A DNA stretch of 33,466 nt from assembly GCF_003337175.1 (NCBI RefSeq), contig NZ_NETH01000021.1:1-33466 (forward strand), read 5' to 3'. The DNA is from Streptococcus gallolyticus. Its GTDB lineage: Bacteria > Bacillota > Bacilli > Lactobacillales > Streptococcaceae. A program made the position numbers and the translations under genes. This document shows, piece after piece, positions 24,535 to 32,046 of this stretch (within the stretch, counting starts at the first letter, position 1; each line of letters begins with the position of its first letter). The notes under the pieces are model-generated. The model was not told the origin of the DNA. It did not search any database and saw only the letters and a list, made by a program, of their open reading frames with translations.

Positions 24535-25532
24535 CATCTGGAAAGAAAGTAGCTTGTCATTTCAGCGTTCTCATTTTTCTGTTATGTCTTATTTTCCTGC
24601 TATCCTTATCTCTAGGATATGCTAATTCCTCACTTCTAGAGGTTTGCAAGGTCCTTTTAGGAAAATCAGATGCAACCATGTCTTTCATTGTCACGCAAAT
24701 CAGACTGCCACGTATTTTGGCTTGTATGCTCGGTGGCGGTTCGCTTGCCATATCAGGTGTGTTGCTTCAAACACTCACTAAAAATCCTTTAGCCGATTCA
24801 GGTATTTTAGGAATAAATGCAGGAGCTGGGCTCGTGATTGCGATTATGGTTGGGCTTTTGGATGTTACCGATTCAATGATGATTGCGCTTATGCCATTTT
24901 TAGCCATGTTAGGTGGTATTCTGACCATTTGTACTGTTTATTTTGTTTCACGTCAGAAAAATCAGCCGATTAGTCCGACACGCCTTATCATTACAGGTGT
25001 TGGGATTTCTAGCTTGCTTTCAGGTATCATGATTTCAATCATTGCTAACCTTGATACGGGTAAGACGGATTATATTGTCTCATGGCTAAGCGGAAAAGTA
25101 AGTGGTGGCAATTGGCAGACATTGATGATTTTAGCACCGCTGCTATTAGTCACTTGGTTACTAACTTACAGTCAAAGCTATGCGCTAAATATTATGAGCC
25201 TTAACGAAGAAACAGCTATCGCTTTAGGTTTGAATCTAAAACGAGAACGTCTCTACGCATTAATACTCTCGACTGCCTTGGCGGCGCTTAGCGTTGTTCT
25301 TGTGGGCAATATCACATTTATCGGTCTGCTTGCTGGTCACATCACGCGCCAATTATTAGGAAGCGACCACCGCATCAGCCTTCCGTCTAGTCTGCTCATC
25401 GGAATGATTATCTTTTTAATCGCCGATACGATTGGACGTGTTTTCTTAGTCGGCACAGGAATTCCAACAGGACTTGTCGTTGCCGTTATCGGAGCACCTT
25501 ATTTTCTCTATCTAATGATAAAAACAACGTGA
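24531..25532 (+). CDS. fhuG: Iron-siderophore ABC permease FhuG
   Basis: A 333-residue FecCD-family permease, paralogous to FhuB: QIRLPRILACMLGGGSLAISGVLLQTLTKNPLADSGILGINAGAGL and VGNITFIGLLAGHITRQLLGSDHR. The frame is open from 24495, but the ATG at 24531 is preferred. It overlaps the fhuB TGA as ATGA, has GGGGG 9 nt upstream, and starts with basic residues before the first membrane segment. The stop codon at 25532 is followed after 4 nt by a tandem repeat array that ends in a terminator, so the array is in the 3' end of the fhu mRNA. Confidence 0.92.
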   Translation: MTSGKKVACHFSVLIFLLCLIFLLSLSLGYANSSLLEVCKVLLGKSDATMSFIVTQIRLPRILACMLGGGSLAISGVLLQTLTKNPLADSGILGINAGAGLVIAIMVGLLDVTDSMMIALMPFLAMLGGILTICTVYFVSRQKNQPISPTRLIITGVGISSLLSGIMISIIANLDTGKTDYIVSWLSGKVSGGNWQTLMILAPLLLVTWLLTYSQSYALNIMSLNEETAIALGLNLKRERLYALILSTALAALSVVLVGNITFIGLLAGHITRQLLGSDHRISLPSSLLIGMIIFLIADTIGRVFLVGTGIPTGLVVAVIGAPYFLYLMIKTT

Positions 25533-25533
25533 A

Positions 25534-25652
25534 TTGTCCACTGGACCTAACTCGCTTTCTTATTTCTAGGCGAGTGAAAAAACAAGCTACTGGACTTAAC
25601 TCGCTTTCTTGTTTCTAGGCGAATGAAAAAACTGTCCACTGGACAGTTTTTT
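25534..25652 (+). repeat. Tandem 49-bp double-hairpin repeats after fhuG
   Basis: The core ACTGGAC occurs at 25540, 25589 and 25638, an exact 49-bp period. The first and third copies lie in the palindrome GTCCACTGGAC. Between cores, ACTCGC and GCGAGT (first unit, 25551-25576) form a second hairpin with a 14-nt loop TTTCTTATTTCTAG. The second unit keeps the loop but has GCGAAT. Each unit ends with an A6 run. The array begins 4 nt after the fhuG stop codon and its last palindrome is the terminator. It is the same family as the array after ytgP/murJ. Confidence 0.88.
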
Positions 25653-25653
25653 T
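25626..25653. terminator. Bidirectional terminator, fhuG / DUF1803-like gene
   Basis: AAAAAACTGTCC (25626-25637) pairs perfectly with GGACAGTTTTTT (25641-25652) around ACT. It serves fhuG on the plus strand and the convergent gene on the minus strand, whose TAA stop at 25652-25654 overlaps it. Confidence 0.9.
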
Positions 25654-26308
25654 AAGCTTGGCTGGTAAAAATCAAGTTTTCTTTGTCAAAAAGCATGTTC
25701 AATTCGTACTTACCTTGGTCATTTTTTCGGATATAATCCAATTTTTCCAACGTTTCTACAAAAATATCTGGGCGTTTTTGGGCAACTTCGTCCTTACGAC
25801 CAAATTTTAACAAAAATGTTGTCATATATTTCAAAGCGTATTGTGGATTGACGTCTCCAAGCAAGTCATACAACGGTTCTTGCGCTTTAGACATTGGTAA
25901 CTTATCTGCTAATTTGAAGAAATAATTGGACAAGGTTAACTCACTACGAGCGATACTTGTTTGTTCAACAAGCACCAAATCATTAGCCTCATTTGTCAAA
26001 CGCGTTTCAAAAGTCAGAGCCATCAAGTCCTCATAGATAGCACTTTGGTCATCTACAAAAAGTTGACTGTCTAACCTAACACTTTCTAGGCTATCAAGCA
26101 AGTCAAAACCAATCGTATAGCGTTTATTGTCACGAATAATGTAGTCTGCTTGCACGTATTCCTCAATCAAACGGTCAATTTTGGGAACTTCTGGAAAGTT
26201 TGCCTTGATTTGGCGTAAGGTCACATCATCTGTTTGATAAAGAAAATGAATCAAGTCTTGAAAAAAAGCTTGTCTGGTTAATTTATCTGGATTAAAAATG
26301 GTAATCAT
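25652..26308 (-). CDS. DUF1803-like conserved streptococcal protein
   Basis: A 218-residue soluble protein, MITIFNPDKLTRQAFFQDLIHFL at the N-terminus, which I recall as the DUF1803 type found in streptococci; the assignment is from memory and moderate. The first 70 residues look like a winged-helix-like unit (LRQIKANFPEVPKIDRLIEEYVQADYIIRDNKRYTIG). The C-terminal part (KRPDIFVETLEKLDYIRKNDQGKYELNM) repeats that pattern: an acidic helix, then a tyrosine-containing strand. So the protein may have two similar helix-wing ends, possibly nucleic-acid binding. No catalytic motif is seen. Its start overlaps the 3' end of the hydrolase gene by 17 bp, so the two form one transcript. Confidence 0.7.
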   Translation of the reverse strand: MITIFNPDKLTRQAFFQDLIHFLYQTDDVTLRQIKANFPEVPKIDRLIEEYVQADYIIRDNKRYTIGFDLLDSLESVRLDSQLFVDDQSAIYEDLMALTFETRLTNEANDLVLVEQTSIARSELTLSNYFFKLADKLPMSKAQEPLYDLLGDVNPQYALKYMTTFLLKFGRKDEVAQKRPDIFVETLEKLDYIRKNDQGKYELNMLFDKENLIFTSQA

Positions 26309-26816
26309 GTAATTCTCCTAAATACTGCAAATGCTCGGACTGTGCCAACTGACTAGGGTTAGTCCCAGATTGATTTAGCGGAACAGCCACTCCAAGCTCA
26401 TCATAATAGTGCTGCCAAAACTCAGAAATCGTCTGCTTATCATCACCGAACTGCATGGGAATCGTTTCAAAAATCGGCAAAATATCCGCAATATATTGTG
26501 AGCAATAATAAGAACCATTATCTGGATAGAAACTGTGATTGTAAGGTCTGCCCAGCAAATGCTCCGCTTCTGCCTGAACCTGACAAGCCTTAATCCTAGG
26601 ATAACGGTAAACAAAAATTCTATGCTGCTTCGTTTTCAAAAATTCCCTTAACTGCTGTTTAATAACACCTTTATCCTTGGTCGCATGATAAAACATCGAA
26701 TCAAAATAAATAGCAACGTGGCTATATTGTCCAGTTGCTTTCTGGATAGCTTGCGACATATCGGAAATTCCGTACATAAAAAGCAAATCGCCAGCTCGCA
26801 ATTCTTGAATATTCAT
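26292..26816 (-). CDS. YiiX/YebB-like (permuted NlpC/P60) cysteine hydrolase
   Basis: A 174-residue protein of the YiiX/YebB-like NlpC/P60 superfamily. The circularly permuted order is visible: RAGDLLFMYG, then the catalytic His33 in GQYSHVAIYFD, a second half with LLGRPYNHSFYPDNGSYYCSQYIADI, and the catalytic Cys105. The order His before Cys is the permuted type. There is no signal peptide, so it acts in the cytosol. The substrate of this subfamily is not known; peptide, amide or lipid bonds are possible. It is the first gene of a two-gene unit with the DUF1803-like gene. The upstream 110 bp shared with yaaA hold its promoter region. Confidence 0.8.
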   Translation of the reverse strand: MNIQELRAGDLLFMYGISDMSQAIQKATGQYSHVAIYFDSMFYHATKDKGVIKQQLREFLKTKQHRIFVYRYPRIKACQVQAEAEHLLGRPYNHSFYPDNGSYYCSQYIADILPIFETIPMQFGDDKQTISEFWQHYYDELGVAVPLNQSGTNPSQLAQSEHLQYLGELHDYHF

Positions 26817-26890
26817 AGCTTTATTGTAACAAAAAACAAGAATGACTGCTAATAAGAAGATAAGCTTCGCTTTTTAATAAGTTTTTATCT

Positions 26891-26920
26891 TTGAAGAACT
26901 TTTGAGGTCTATGCTATAAT
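26891..26920 (+). promoter_or_regulatory. yaaA promoter (leaderless type)
   Basis: TTGAAG (26891-26896), an 18-nt spacer and TATAAT (26915-26920) preceded by TG-C (extended -10). The ATG at 26927 begins 7 nt after the -10, so the mRNA should start at the initiation codon. No ribosome-binding site exists between. Confidence 0.65.
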
Positions 26921-26926
26921 GCCAGT

Positions 26927-27658
26927 ATGAAACTATTAATTCCTAACGCCAAAGAATTACATACCAACCAAGATGCTTTTCCAAGCCAACCATTATTTGC
27001 CAAGAGCCAAGCAGTGCTCAAAGCCTTACAAAAATACTCCATCGAAAGTTTGGCTAATTTTTACAAAATCAATTTAAGTAAAGCTGACCAAGAATGGACA
27101 CGCTGGCAACGTCTAGCAGATAAACAAGCCAAAAACTATCCCGCATGGCTATTATATGACGGTCTCATGTATCGGTATATGAAACGAACTCAGGTAACCG
27201 AAGCGGAGCGACATTATCTTGATAACCACCTTCGTATCGCTACTGCCTTATACGGTTTAATCAGTCCCATGACGTTAATCGTACCACATCGCCTTGATTT
27301 TCAAGGAAATCTCAAGATTGACAACACATCATTAAAACAATTTTGGAGACAGCAATACGACGAAGAAGTCCAAGATGACGAACTCATCATTTCACTACTG
27401 TCATCAGAATTTGAGCAAGTTTTCTCTCCAAATATCCGCAAACGCATGGTTAAAATTGTCTTTATGGAAAATAGAAACGGAAAGCCAAAAGTTCATTCAA
27501 CCATTTCTAAAAAAGGACGTGGTCGTTTGGTCTCACTAATGGCTGAAAGGCAAATTGAAACCATTGAGCAAATCAAACACCTAACCTTTGACGGCTTCCA
27601 ATCCTCACCAGAATTATCCCAAGACCAAACCCTCACCTTTATCCGTGAGCAAGAATAA
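26927..27658 (+). CDS. yaaA: Peroxide stress protein YaaA (UPF0246)
   Basis: A 243-residue DUF328/UPF0246 protein. In E. coli YaaA limits free iron and so protects against hydrogen peroxide. Family marks are MKLLIPNAKELH, YDGLMYRYMKR (about residues 79-89), LRIATALYGLISPMTLIVPHRLDF (about 102-125), VKIVFMENRNGKPKVHSTISKKGRGRL and the C-terminal LTFDGFQ. Length is normal. The fhu iron importer lies nearby, a loose iron link only. The gene appears to be transcribed as a leaderless mRNA. Confidence 0.93.
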   Translation: MKLLIPNAKELHTNQDAFPSQPLFAKSQAVLKALQKYSIESLANFYKINLSKADQEWTRWQRLADKQAKNYPAWLLYDGLMYRYMKRTQVTEAERHYLDNHLRIATALYGLISPMTLIVPHRLDFQGNLKIDNTSLKQFWRQQYDEEVQDDELIISLLSSEFEQVFSPNIRKRMVKIVFMENRNGKPKVHSTISKKGRGRLVSLMAERQIETIEQIKHLTFDGFQSSPELSQDQTLTFIREQE

Positions 27659-27671
27659 CATCCCAAAAATA

Positions 27672-27709
27672 AAAAGCAAACCAATCAAACCAACGATTCG
27701 TTTGCTTTT
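27672..27709. terminator. Bidirectional terminator after yaaA
   Basis: AAAAGCAAAC (27672-27681) pairs with GTTTGCTTTT (27700-27709), a 10-bp stem with an 18-nt loop. It serves yaaA (plus) and the ppaC unit (minus). Confidence 0.75.
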
Positions 27710-27736
27710 GTTTTGTTAGGATTTACCGAAATAACA

Positions 27737-27871
27737 TTATTTCATCAAAAAATAAGCAATGAGAACAAAAAGTCCTATTACACCTTCTATCTTTTCTCTT
27801 TTTGACGTTTTTGAAAGTGTAATCTCAAAATGTTTTCCTTTTTTATGATAGAGTATTTTTTCGTCTGTCAT
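27737..27871 (-). CDS. Small membrane protein of 44 residues, downstream of ppaC
   Basis: A short frame that starts with ATG at 27871 and ends with TAA at 27737. It begins MTDEKILYHKKGKHFEI, has a basic middle (SKTSKREKIEG) and ends in a single hydrophobic stretch VIGLFVLIAYFLMK that could span the membrane. An AAGGAAAAG site lies about 6-13 nt before the ATG. It is 29 nt after ppaC on the same strand and ends just before a good terminator. So it is probably the second gene of the ppaC unit. I do not recognise a family. The hydrophobic C-terminus after a basic stretch fits an inside-anchored small protein. Confidence 0.5.
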   Translation of the reverse strand: MTDEKILYHKKGKHFEITLSKTSKREKIEGVIGLFVLIAYFLMK

Positions 27872-27900
27872 ATTTCTTTTCCTTAACTTCTCCAAATTAA

Positions 27901-28833
27901 TTAAGCGTTGAAGCTTTCTGTTAATTGTGGGACAACTTGTTTTTTACGTGAAACAGCACCTGCAAGGAATGCGTGGTTGTTTTCAAGTTTGAAGTTGAAG
28001 GCAGCTTCAACTTTGTCAATGTTTGAACCAAGTGCCAAGATTTCTGAGTTTGAGTTAAGAATATCAGTAATCATAAGTACAAAGTCAGAGTAACCATTTG
28101 CAGTATTTGCTGCTGTAATAGCTGCTTCGATTTCTGCTTGACGTTCAAGAACTTCGTTAATATCAACTGTGTTAACTTGTGCTACACGAACTTGGTTTCC
28201 GTTAAGTTCAAATGTTTTAGCGTCAATATCAATCAATTCTCCCGCAGATTTTGTTGCCAAGTTTGTACCAGCTTTAAGCAATGCCAAACCATATTCTTCA
28301 AGGTTTACACCTGCGATTTCTGCCAAGTCAGCAGCAACAGCTGGGTCAGTTGCGTGAGTTGTTGGTGATTTCAGAAGAAGTGTATCTGAAATCAAACCAG
28401 ACAAAAGCAAACCAGCCATTTCTTTAGGAATAACAACGTTATTTTCTTTGTATAGGCGGTAAACGATTGATGAAGCTGAACCAACTGGTTCTAAACGCAT
28501 GTAAAGTGGGTTAGCTGTTTCAAAGTTTGCAACACGGTGGTGATCAACAACTTCGATAACTTCAAGGTCACGAATATCAGAGATGGATTGTTGGAATTCG
28601 TTGTGGTCTGTCAAAATAACTTGGTCAGCCCCTTCAGCTTTTGCTGATTCAACAACACGTGGTGCTTCTACACCAAAGTAATTCAAAGCAAAAGTTGTTT
28701 CTTCATTAGGTGTTCCAAGAGCAACAGCCTCAGCATCAACACCAAGTTCACGTTTCAAATATGCATAAGCAACTGATGAACCGATAGCATCAGAGTCTGG
28801 ATTTTGGTGACCAAAAACTAAAATTTTAGACAT
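27901..28833 (-). CDS. ppaC: Manganese-dependent inorganic pyrophosphatase
   Basis: A 310-residue family II pyrophosphatase (DHH/DHHA2 fold) that hydrolyses pyrophosphate with Mn. Metal ligands are visible in [12 protein letters not shown] (His9, Asp13, Asp15), TDHNEF and VVDHHRV. The C-terminal SRKKQVVP carries the Arg-Lys-Lys phosphate-binding residues. The frame is open to 28893, but the ATG at 28833 is chosen. It matches the family start [13 protein letters not shown], has GAGGTAG upstream, and the promoter lies within the longer version. It is followed by a possible 44-residue small gene. Confidence 0.97.
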   Translation of the reverse strand: MSKILVFGHQNPDSDAIGSSVAYAYLKRELGVDAEAVALGTPNEETTFALNYFGVEAPRVVESAKAEGADQVILTDHNEFQQSISDIRDLEVIEVVDHHRVANFETANPLYMRLEPVGSASSIVYRLYKENNVVIPKEMAGLLLSGLISDTLLLKSPTTHATDPAVAADLAEIAGVNLEEYGLALLKAGTNLATKSAGELIDIDAKTFELNGNQVRVAQVNTVDINEVLERQAEIEAAITAANTANGYSDFVLMITDILNSNSEILALGSNIDKVEAAFNFKLENNHAFLAGAVSRKKQVVPQLTESFNA

Positions 28834-28864
28834 GTTTTCTACCTCATAATAATTATTTATTCCT

Positions 28865-28893
28865 ATTTTAGCAAAATTTAAGGGAGATAGCAA
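28865..28893 (-). promoter_or_regulatory. ppaC promoter
   Basis: The minus strand carries TTGCTA (28888-28893), a 17-nt spacer and TAAAAT (28865-28870), the latter preceded by TG-C as an extended -10. It supports the start at 28833. Confidence 0.6.
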
Positions 28894-28935
28894 AGTTAGC
28901 AGTTGCTTTTAGCGTCATAATAACACAAAAAACAC

Positions 28936-28967
28936 CTTTATCAGTAATGAGCGTTAATGACTGATAA
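28936..28967 (-). terminator. Terminator after the gene at 28981
   Basis: TTTATCAGT (28936-28944) pairs with ACTGATAAA (28959-28967). The minus strand continues with GGTGTTTTTTG, a T-rich tail. It is 13 bp after the stop codon. Confidence 0.7.
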
Positions 28968-28980
28968 AAATGCTTTTAGT

Positions 28981-29628
28981 TTAGTCTTTTTCTGTTGTAT
29001 TTTGTGTGGAATCATTGTTGGTTTCTTTGACATCAGGTGTTTCATTATCAGAAGAATCGTCCTTGGCAGCTTCTGCTTTTGCCGTTTTTTCTTGCTCTAA
29101 GGCTAAGCGCAACAAGCGTTCTTCCTCCTCACGGTTTTCTTGATTACGGATAGCTTCTTGTTCTTTGCGATAAGCCATGTATTTTCGGCTATTATCCACA
29201 ATGTGCAATCCCTTCACACCTTTGACTAGCAAACGCCAAATAAAGGTAATAAGTGATTCAATCAAGAGTAAGATTTCAATCGCAATGACACCAAGTAAAC
29301 TCCAAGCCATAAAAAGTGTCACCAATAATTGAGAAAAAATTTTTTTCAGATTCCCTAGGTCATTGTTATGGATAGATAAGGTTTCAAGGAAAAGGTTCAA
29401 GATACCTTGTAAGAGCCCAGATTTTACAGAGTTATCATCATTTAAATCCAAAGCTTCCTCATCTTGATTTGGCAAAACAAGGACAATATCCCCGTCTTGA
29501 ATATAATCAACCTTGTCCCCTAGCTTGATGTCAAAATCAAATAAATCACGCGCAAGCTTTTTTATTTTTCCGTCTTGCATCAAATAAACGAATTCGTCGT
29601 CAAATTTTAAAACTTTGTAACTGTTCAT
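28981..29628 (-). CDS. Uncharacterised membrane protein with acidic coiled tail
   Basis: A 215-residue protein that I do not recognise. Residues 1-60 (NSYKVLKFDDEFVYLMQDGKIKKLARDLFDF) look like a small soluble beta domain. Two hydrophobic segments follow at about 98-120 (SQLLVTLFMAWSLLGVIAIEILL) and 120-135. The C-terminal third (about 145-215) is highly charged: RKEQEAIRNQENREEEERLLRLALEQEK, then a Ser/Asp/Asn/Thr-rich tail. A GTG at 29637 is in frame, but the ATG at 29628 has AAGGTGG at the right distance. A TTGACA -35 with a weak -10 lies upstream. The charged helix and low-complexity tail resemble membrane-anchored scaffold proteins; no function is claimed. Confidence 0.65.
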   Translation of the reverse strand: MNSYKVLKFDDEFVYLMQDGKIKKLARDLFDFDIKLGDKVDYIQDGDIVLVLPNQDEEALDLNDDNSVKSGLLQGILNLFLETLSIHNNDLGNLKKIFSQLLVTLFMAWSLLGVIAIEILLLIESLITFIWRLLVKGVKGLHIVDNSRKYMAYRKEQEAIRNQENREEEERLLRLALEQEKTAKAEAAKDDSSDNETPDVKETNNDSTQNTTEKD

Positions 29629-29647
29629 AGATTCCACCTTATGCTAG

Positions 29648-29676
29648 AGCTTACCAAAGTTTCAAGCTAATGTCAA
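29648..29676 (-). promoter_or_regulatory. Possible promoter of the gene at 28981
   Basis: TTGACA (29671-29676), a 17-nt spacer and TAAGCT (29648-29653) on the minus strand. The -35 is perfect; the -10 is poor. Confidence 0.4.
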
Positions 29677-29681
29677 TATTT

Positions 29682-30470
29682 TTACTGATGAATGCGTTTC
29701 ATATATTCGGTGTAAGATTCTGTATGCATCAAGTCTTTAGCATTTTGCACACGCTCTTTCGTTGGAGGTTTAACACCTTCCAAAGTATATGGAATGCCAA
29801 GCTCATGCCACTTAAATTCACCCAAGGTATGATAAGGAAGAATTTCAAACTTATCCACATTTTTCAACGTTGCGACAAATTTGCCAAGTTCAATCAAATC
29901 ATCATCAAAATCAGTTAAGCCAGGTACCAAAACGTGACGAATCCAAACAGGAACCCCTTTATCAGATAAATAACGCGCAAATGCCAAAATATTCGTATTT
30001 GGCTGGCGTGTCACGATAATATGTTGTTTAGGATTAATTTCTTTCAAATCTAAAAGAACCAAATCTGTTACTGCTAACAATCTATCCACAATTTCATGAT
30101 ATTCTGGTGTGTCACGAAAAGCAAAACCACAAGTATCTAACGTGCAATGAATGCCCAATTCTTTTGCTTTTGTGAAAAGTGCTGTGACAAATTCAATCTG
30201 TAACATGGCTTCACCGCCTGATACAGTAATACCACCACTCTCTCCCCAGAAATGCTTGTAACGCAAAGCTTCAGCCAACACATCATCAACTGTGCGTTCT
30301 TGCGATTGATTGGTTTCCATAGCCCAAGTATCTGGATTGTGGCAATATTGACAGCGCATCTTGCAGCCCTGCATAAAAATTACAAACCGAATTCCTGGAC
30401 CGTCCACAGAACCAAAACTTTCTGTTGAGTGAATCATCCCAGTTACTTTTCCGTAATCAATTTCAGTCAT
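29682..30470 (-). CDS. pflA: Pyruvate formate-lyase activating enzyme
   Basis: A 262-residue radical-SAM enzyme that installs the glycyl radical on pyruvate formate-lyase under anaerobic conditions. The cluster motif C-x3-C-x2-C is GCKMRCQYCHNPDTW (Cys36, Cys40, Cys43). GGEAMLQ near residues 83-89 binds S-adenosylmethionine. LLDLKEINPKQH near 140-151 is also typical. Length is normal. The gene is not beside pfl, which is usual in streptococci. The extended -10 promoter overlaps the upstream terminator, and a cre-like site lies just downstream of it, so catabolite control by CcpA is possible. Confidence 0.96.
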   Translation of the reverse strand: MTEIDYGKVTGMIHSTESFGSVDGPGIRFVIFMQGCKMRCQYCHNPDTWAMETNQSQERTVDDVLAEALRYKHFWGESGGITVSGGEAMLQIEFVTALFTKAKELGIHCTLDTCGFAFRDTPEYHEIVDRLLAVTDLVLLDLKEINPKQHIIVTRQPNTNILAFARYLSDKGVPVWIRHVLVPGLTDFDDDLIELGKFVATLKNVDKFEILPYHTLGEFKWHELGIPYTLEGVKPPTKERVQNAKDLMHTESYTEYMKRIHQ

Positions 30471-30483
30471 TTTTTTCTTCCTT

Positions 30484-30497
30484 TGTAACCGTTTTTC
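30484..30497 (-). promoter_or_regulatory. cre-like site in the pflA leader
   Basis: The minus strand reads GAAAAACGGTTACA, which matches the CcpA consensus TGWAANCGNTNWCA at 12 of 14 positions. It is in the leader just after the predicted transcription start, a position where CcpA acts as a roadblock. Confidence 0.3.
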
Positions 30498-30505
30498 CTG
30501 CTTTC

Positions 30506-30514
30506 ATTATAACA
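30506..30514 (-). promoter_or_regulatory. pflA extended -10 promoter
   Basis: The minus strand reads TGTTATAAT with no clear -35. The region 17 nt upstream is the T run of the upstream gene's terminator. The leader is about 28 nt. Confidence 0.55.
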
Positions 30515-30522
30515 TTTTCTAT

Positions 30523-30551
30523 CGAAAAAAGACTAAGATTAGCTTAGTCTT
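30523..30551 (-). terminator. Terminator of the CNNM/CorC-type gene
   Basis: On the minus strand AAGACTAAG and CTTAGTCTT (30529-30551) form a 9-bp stem with a 5-nt loop followed by TTTTTT. The stem overlaps the last codons of the gene ending at 30544. Confidence 0.85.
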
Positions 30552-31875
30552 CCTCAATACTCTGTTCTATATCAGAAAAAATAACTTTCAGTTTTGTAAC
30601 ACGTCCATCTTTAACTTTATCATTTGTCAAAGCAAGGTGTTTTTCTTTCGTAGCCACTTCAAACGTTTCACGACTATCTTGATCTGGAATATTTCCCACA
30701 CCAGTTAGGTAGTAACCAGCAATAGTATCCACATCATCACTTTCAAGATCGACGTCAAAATAGTCATTGAATTCGTTGAGTGTCATTGTCCCAAGAACAA
30801 TGTAAGTATGTTCACCGATTTCACGGACAAATTGCTCTGCTTTATCGGTTTCATCGTCGATTTCTCCGACGATTTCTTCAAGCAAGTCCTCAAGTGTGAC
30901 AATACCTGCAACGCCACCGTATTCGTCCAACAAAATCGCCATTTGATTTTGGGTATTTCTCAATTGGCGTAACAAATCGTCCACAAAAATCGTTTCTGGA
31001 ACAAAGAGCGGTTCTTGTAAAATCTTACGCAAGACAATAGTGTCAAAGCCATCACGGAAACCAGCGTCCAGCAGGCGTTTGGTGTGAAGAATACCAATGA
31101 TCTTATCCTTATCATCATCATAGACAGGAATCCGTGAAAAATTCTGTTTAAGAATTTCTTGGATATTTTCTTGTGTATCATCATTGATGTCAATCATGAA
31201 AGCGTCTGTTCTTGGAACCATGACTTCACGCGCCATTAGTTCGTCAAGTGAAAAGACACCTTGTAACATCTCAATTTCTTCAGCATCTAGCGTTTCTTCA
31301 CTCTTTGACAGTATGTATTCAATTTCATCACGAGTCATTTTTTCGTCCGCATCATCAAATTGCATGGGTGTGATATGTGAGAGAAGATTGGTTGACGCTG
31401 ATAAGAGCCAAACAAAAGGACTGACAATTTTTCCAATAAAAATGATAACAGGGGCAGAAATGACAGCCAGATTTTCCTTGAGATTCATGGCAATACGTTT
31501 TGGATAAAGCTCACCAAGAACAATGGAAATATAGGTCAAAAAGACAAGGGAAATAACGCTACCTGCTGTCTGAGCCCAGACAAAATCTCCAAACCAGGAA
31601 GCAATAACACTTCCAAGCGAGGCAGACAAGCTAGCCCCTTGTAAAAGACTGATAAAGGTGATACCAACTTGAATTGTGGATAAAAAGTTATTAGGATTTT
31701 CCAAAACAGACAATAGACGAATGAATTTCTTATCGCCTTCTTCTGCTTTTTGTTCAACACGTGAACGATTAAGGGAAACTAATGCCATCTCAGAAGCTGA
31801 GAAAAAGGCATTTAGCAAGGTCAAAATTAATAATAAAACAAATTGCAAAACTAAATTCTGACTGGGGTCTTCCAT
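30544..31875 (-). CDS. CNNM/CorC-type membrane protein (hemolysin-like TlyC family)
   Basis: A 443-residue protein. Residues about 5-190 form the CNNM (DUF21) membrane domain (LNAFFSASEMALVSLNRSRVEQ..., LGELYPKRIAMN). Residues about 200-330 form a CBS pair (AREVMVPRTDAFMIDIND, LDAGFRDGFDTIVLRKIL). The CorC/HlyC domain follows (QMAILLDEYGGVAGIVTLEDLLEEIVGEI, then TMTLNEFNDYFDVDL). Members are linked to Mg2+ export or Mg2+/Co2+ tolerance; the hemolysin name is historical. The frame is open to 31935, but the ATG at 31875 has AGGAG upstream and the promoter is better placed for it. It stands alone with its own terminator. Confidence 0.9.
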   Translation of the reverse strand: MEDPSQNLVLQFVLLLILTLLNAFFSASEMALVSLNRSRVEQKAEEGDKKFIRLLSVLENPNNFLSTIQVGITFISLLQGASLSASLGSVIASWFGDFVWAQTAGSVISLVFLTYISIVLGELYPKRIAMNLKENLAVISAPVIIFIGKIVSPFVWLLSASTNLLSHITPMQFDDADEKMTRDEIEYILSKSEETLDAEEIEMLQGVFSLDELMAREVMVPRTDAFMIDINDDTQENIQEILKQNFSRIPVYDDDKDKIIGILHTKRLLDAGFRDGFDTIVLRKILQEPLFVPETIFVDDLLRQLRNTQNQMAILLDEYGGVAGIVTLEDLLEEIVGEIDDETDKAEQFVREIGEHTYIVLGTMTLNEFNDYFDVDLESDDVDTIAGYYLTGVGNIPDQDSRETFEVATKEKHLALTNDKVKDGRVTKLKVIFSDIEQSIEED

Positions 31876-31952
31876 ATCAATTCTACTCCTATTCTTAAAA
31901 TATCTATTATGGTAAGATTTTATTCTCCACGACAAAATAGTATAGTGACTAC

Positions 31953-31981
31953 ATTATAGCATATTTTTGATTTTATGTAAT
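31953..31981 (-). promoter_or_regulatory. Promoter of the CNNM/CorC-type gene
   Basis: The minus strand carries ATTACA (31976-31981), a 17-nt spacer and TATAAT (31953-31958), preceded by TG-C as an extended -10. The leader is about 70 nt. Confidence 0.6.
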
Positions 31982-32031
31982 AGGCAAATAGCCTTATCAA
32001 CCATATTTTAGAATGTTAAACTAAATATCAA

Positions 32032-32046
32032 AATTTTCAGAAAAAT
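32032..32046. promoter_or_regulatory. CodY box before the ABC ATPase gene
   Basis: AATTTTCAGAAAAAT matches the CodY consensus AATTTTCWGAAAATT at 14 of 15 positions. It ends 2 bp before the -10 and covers the spacer, so CodY should repress this gene. Confidence 0.7.

Noticed and set aside
25534..25652. CRISPR-like array after fhuG
   Set aside because: Same reason: repeated units without spacers, directly after a stop codon.
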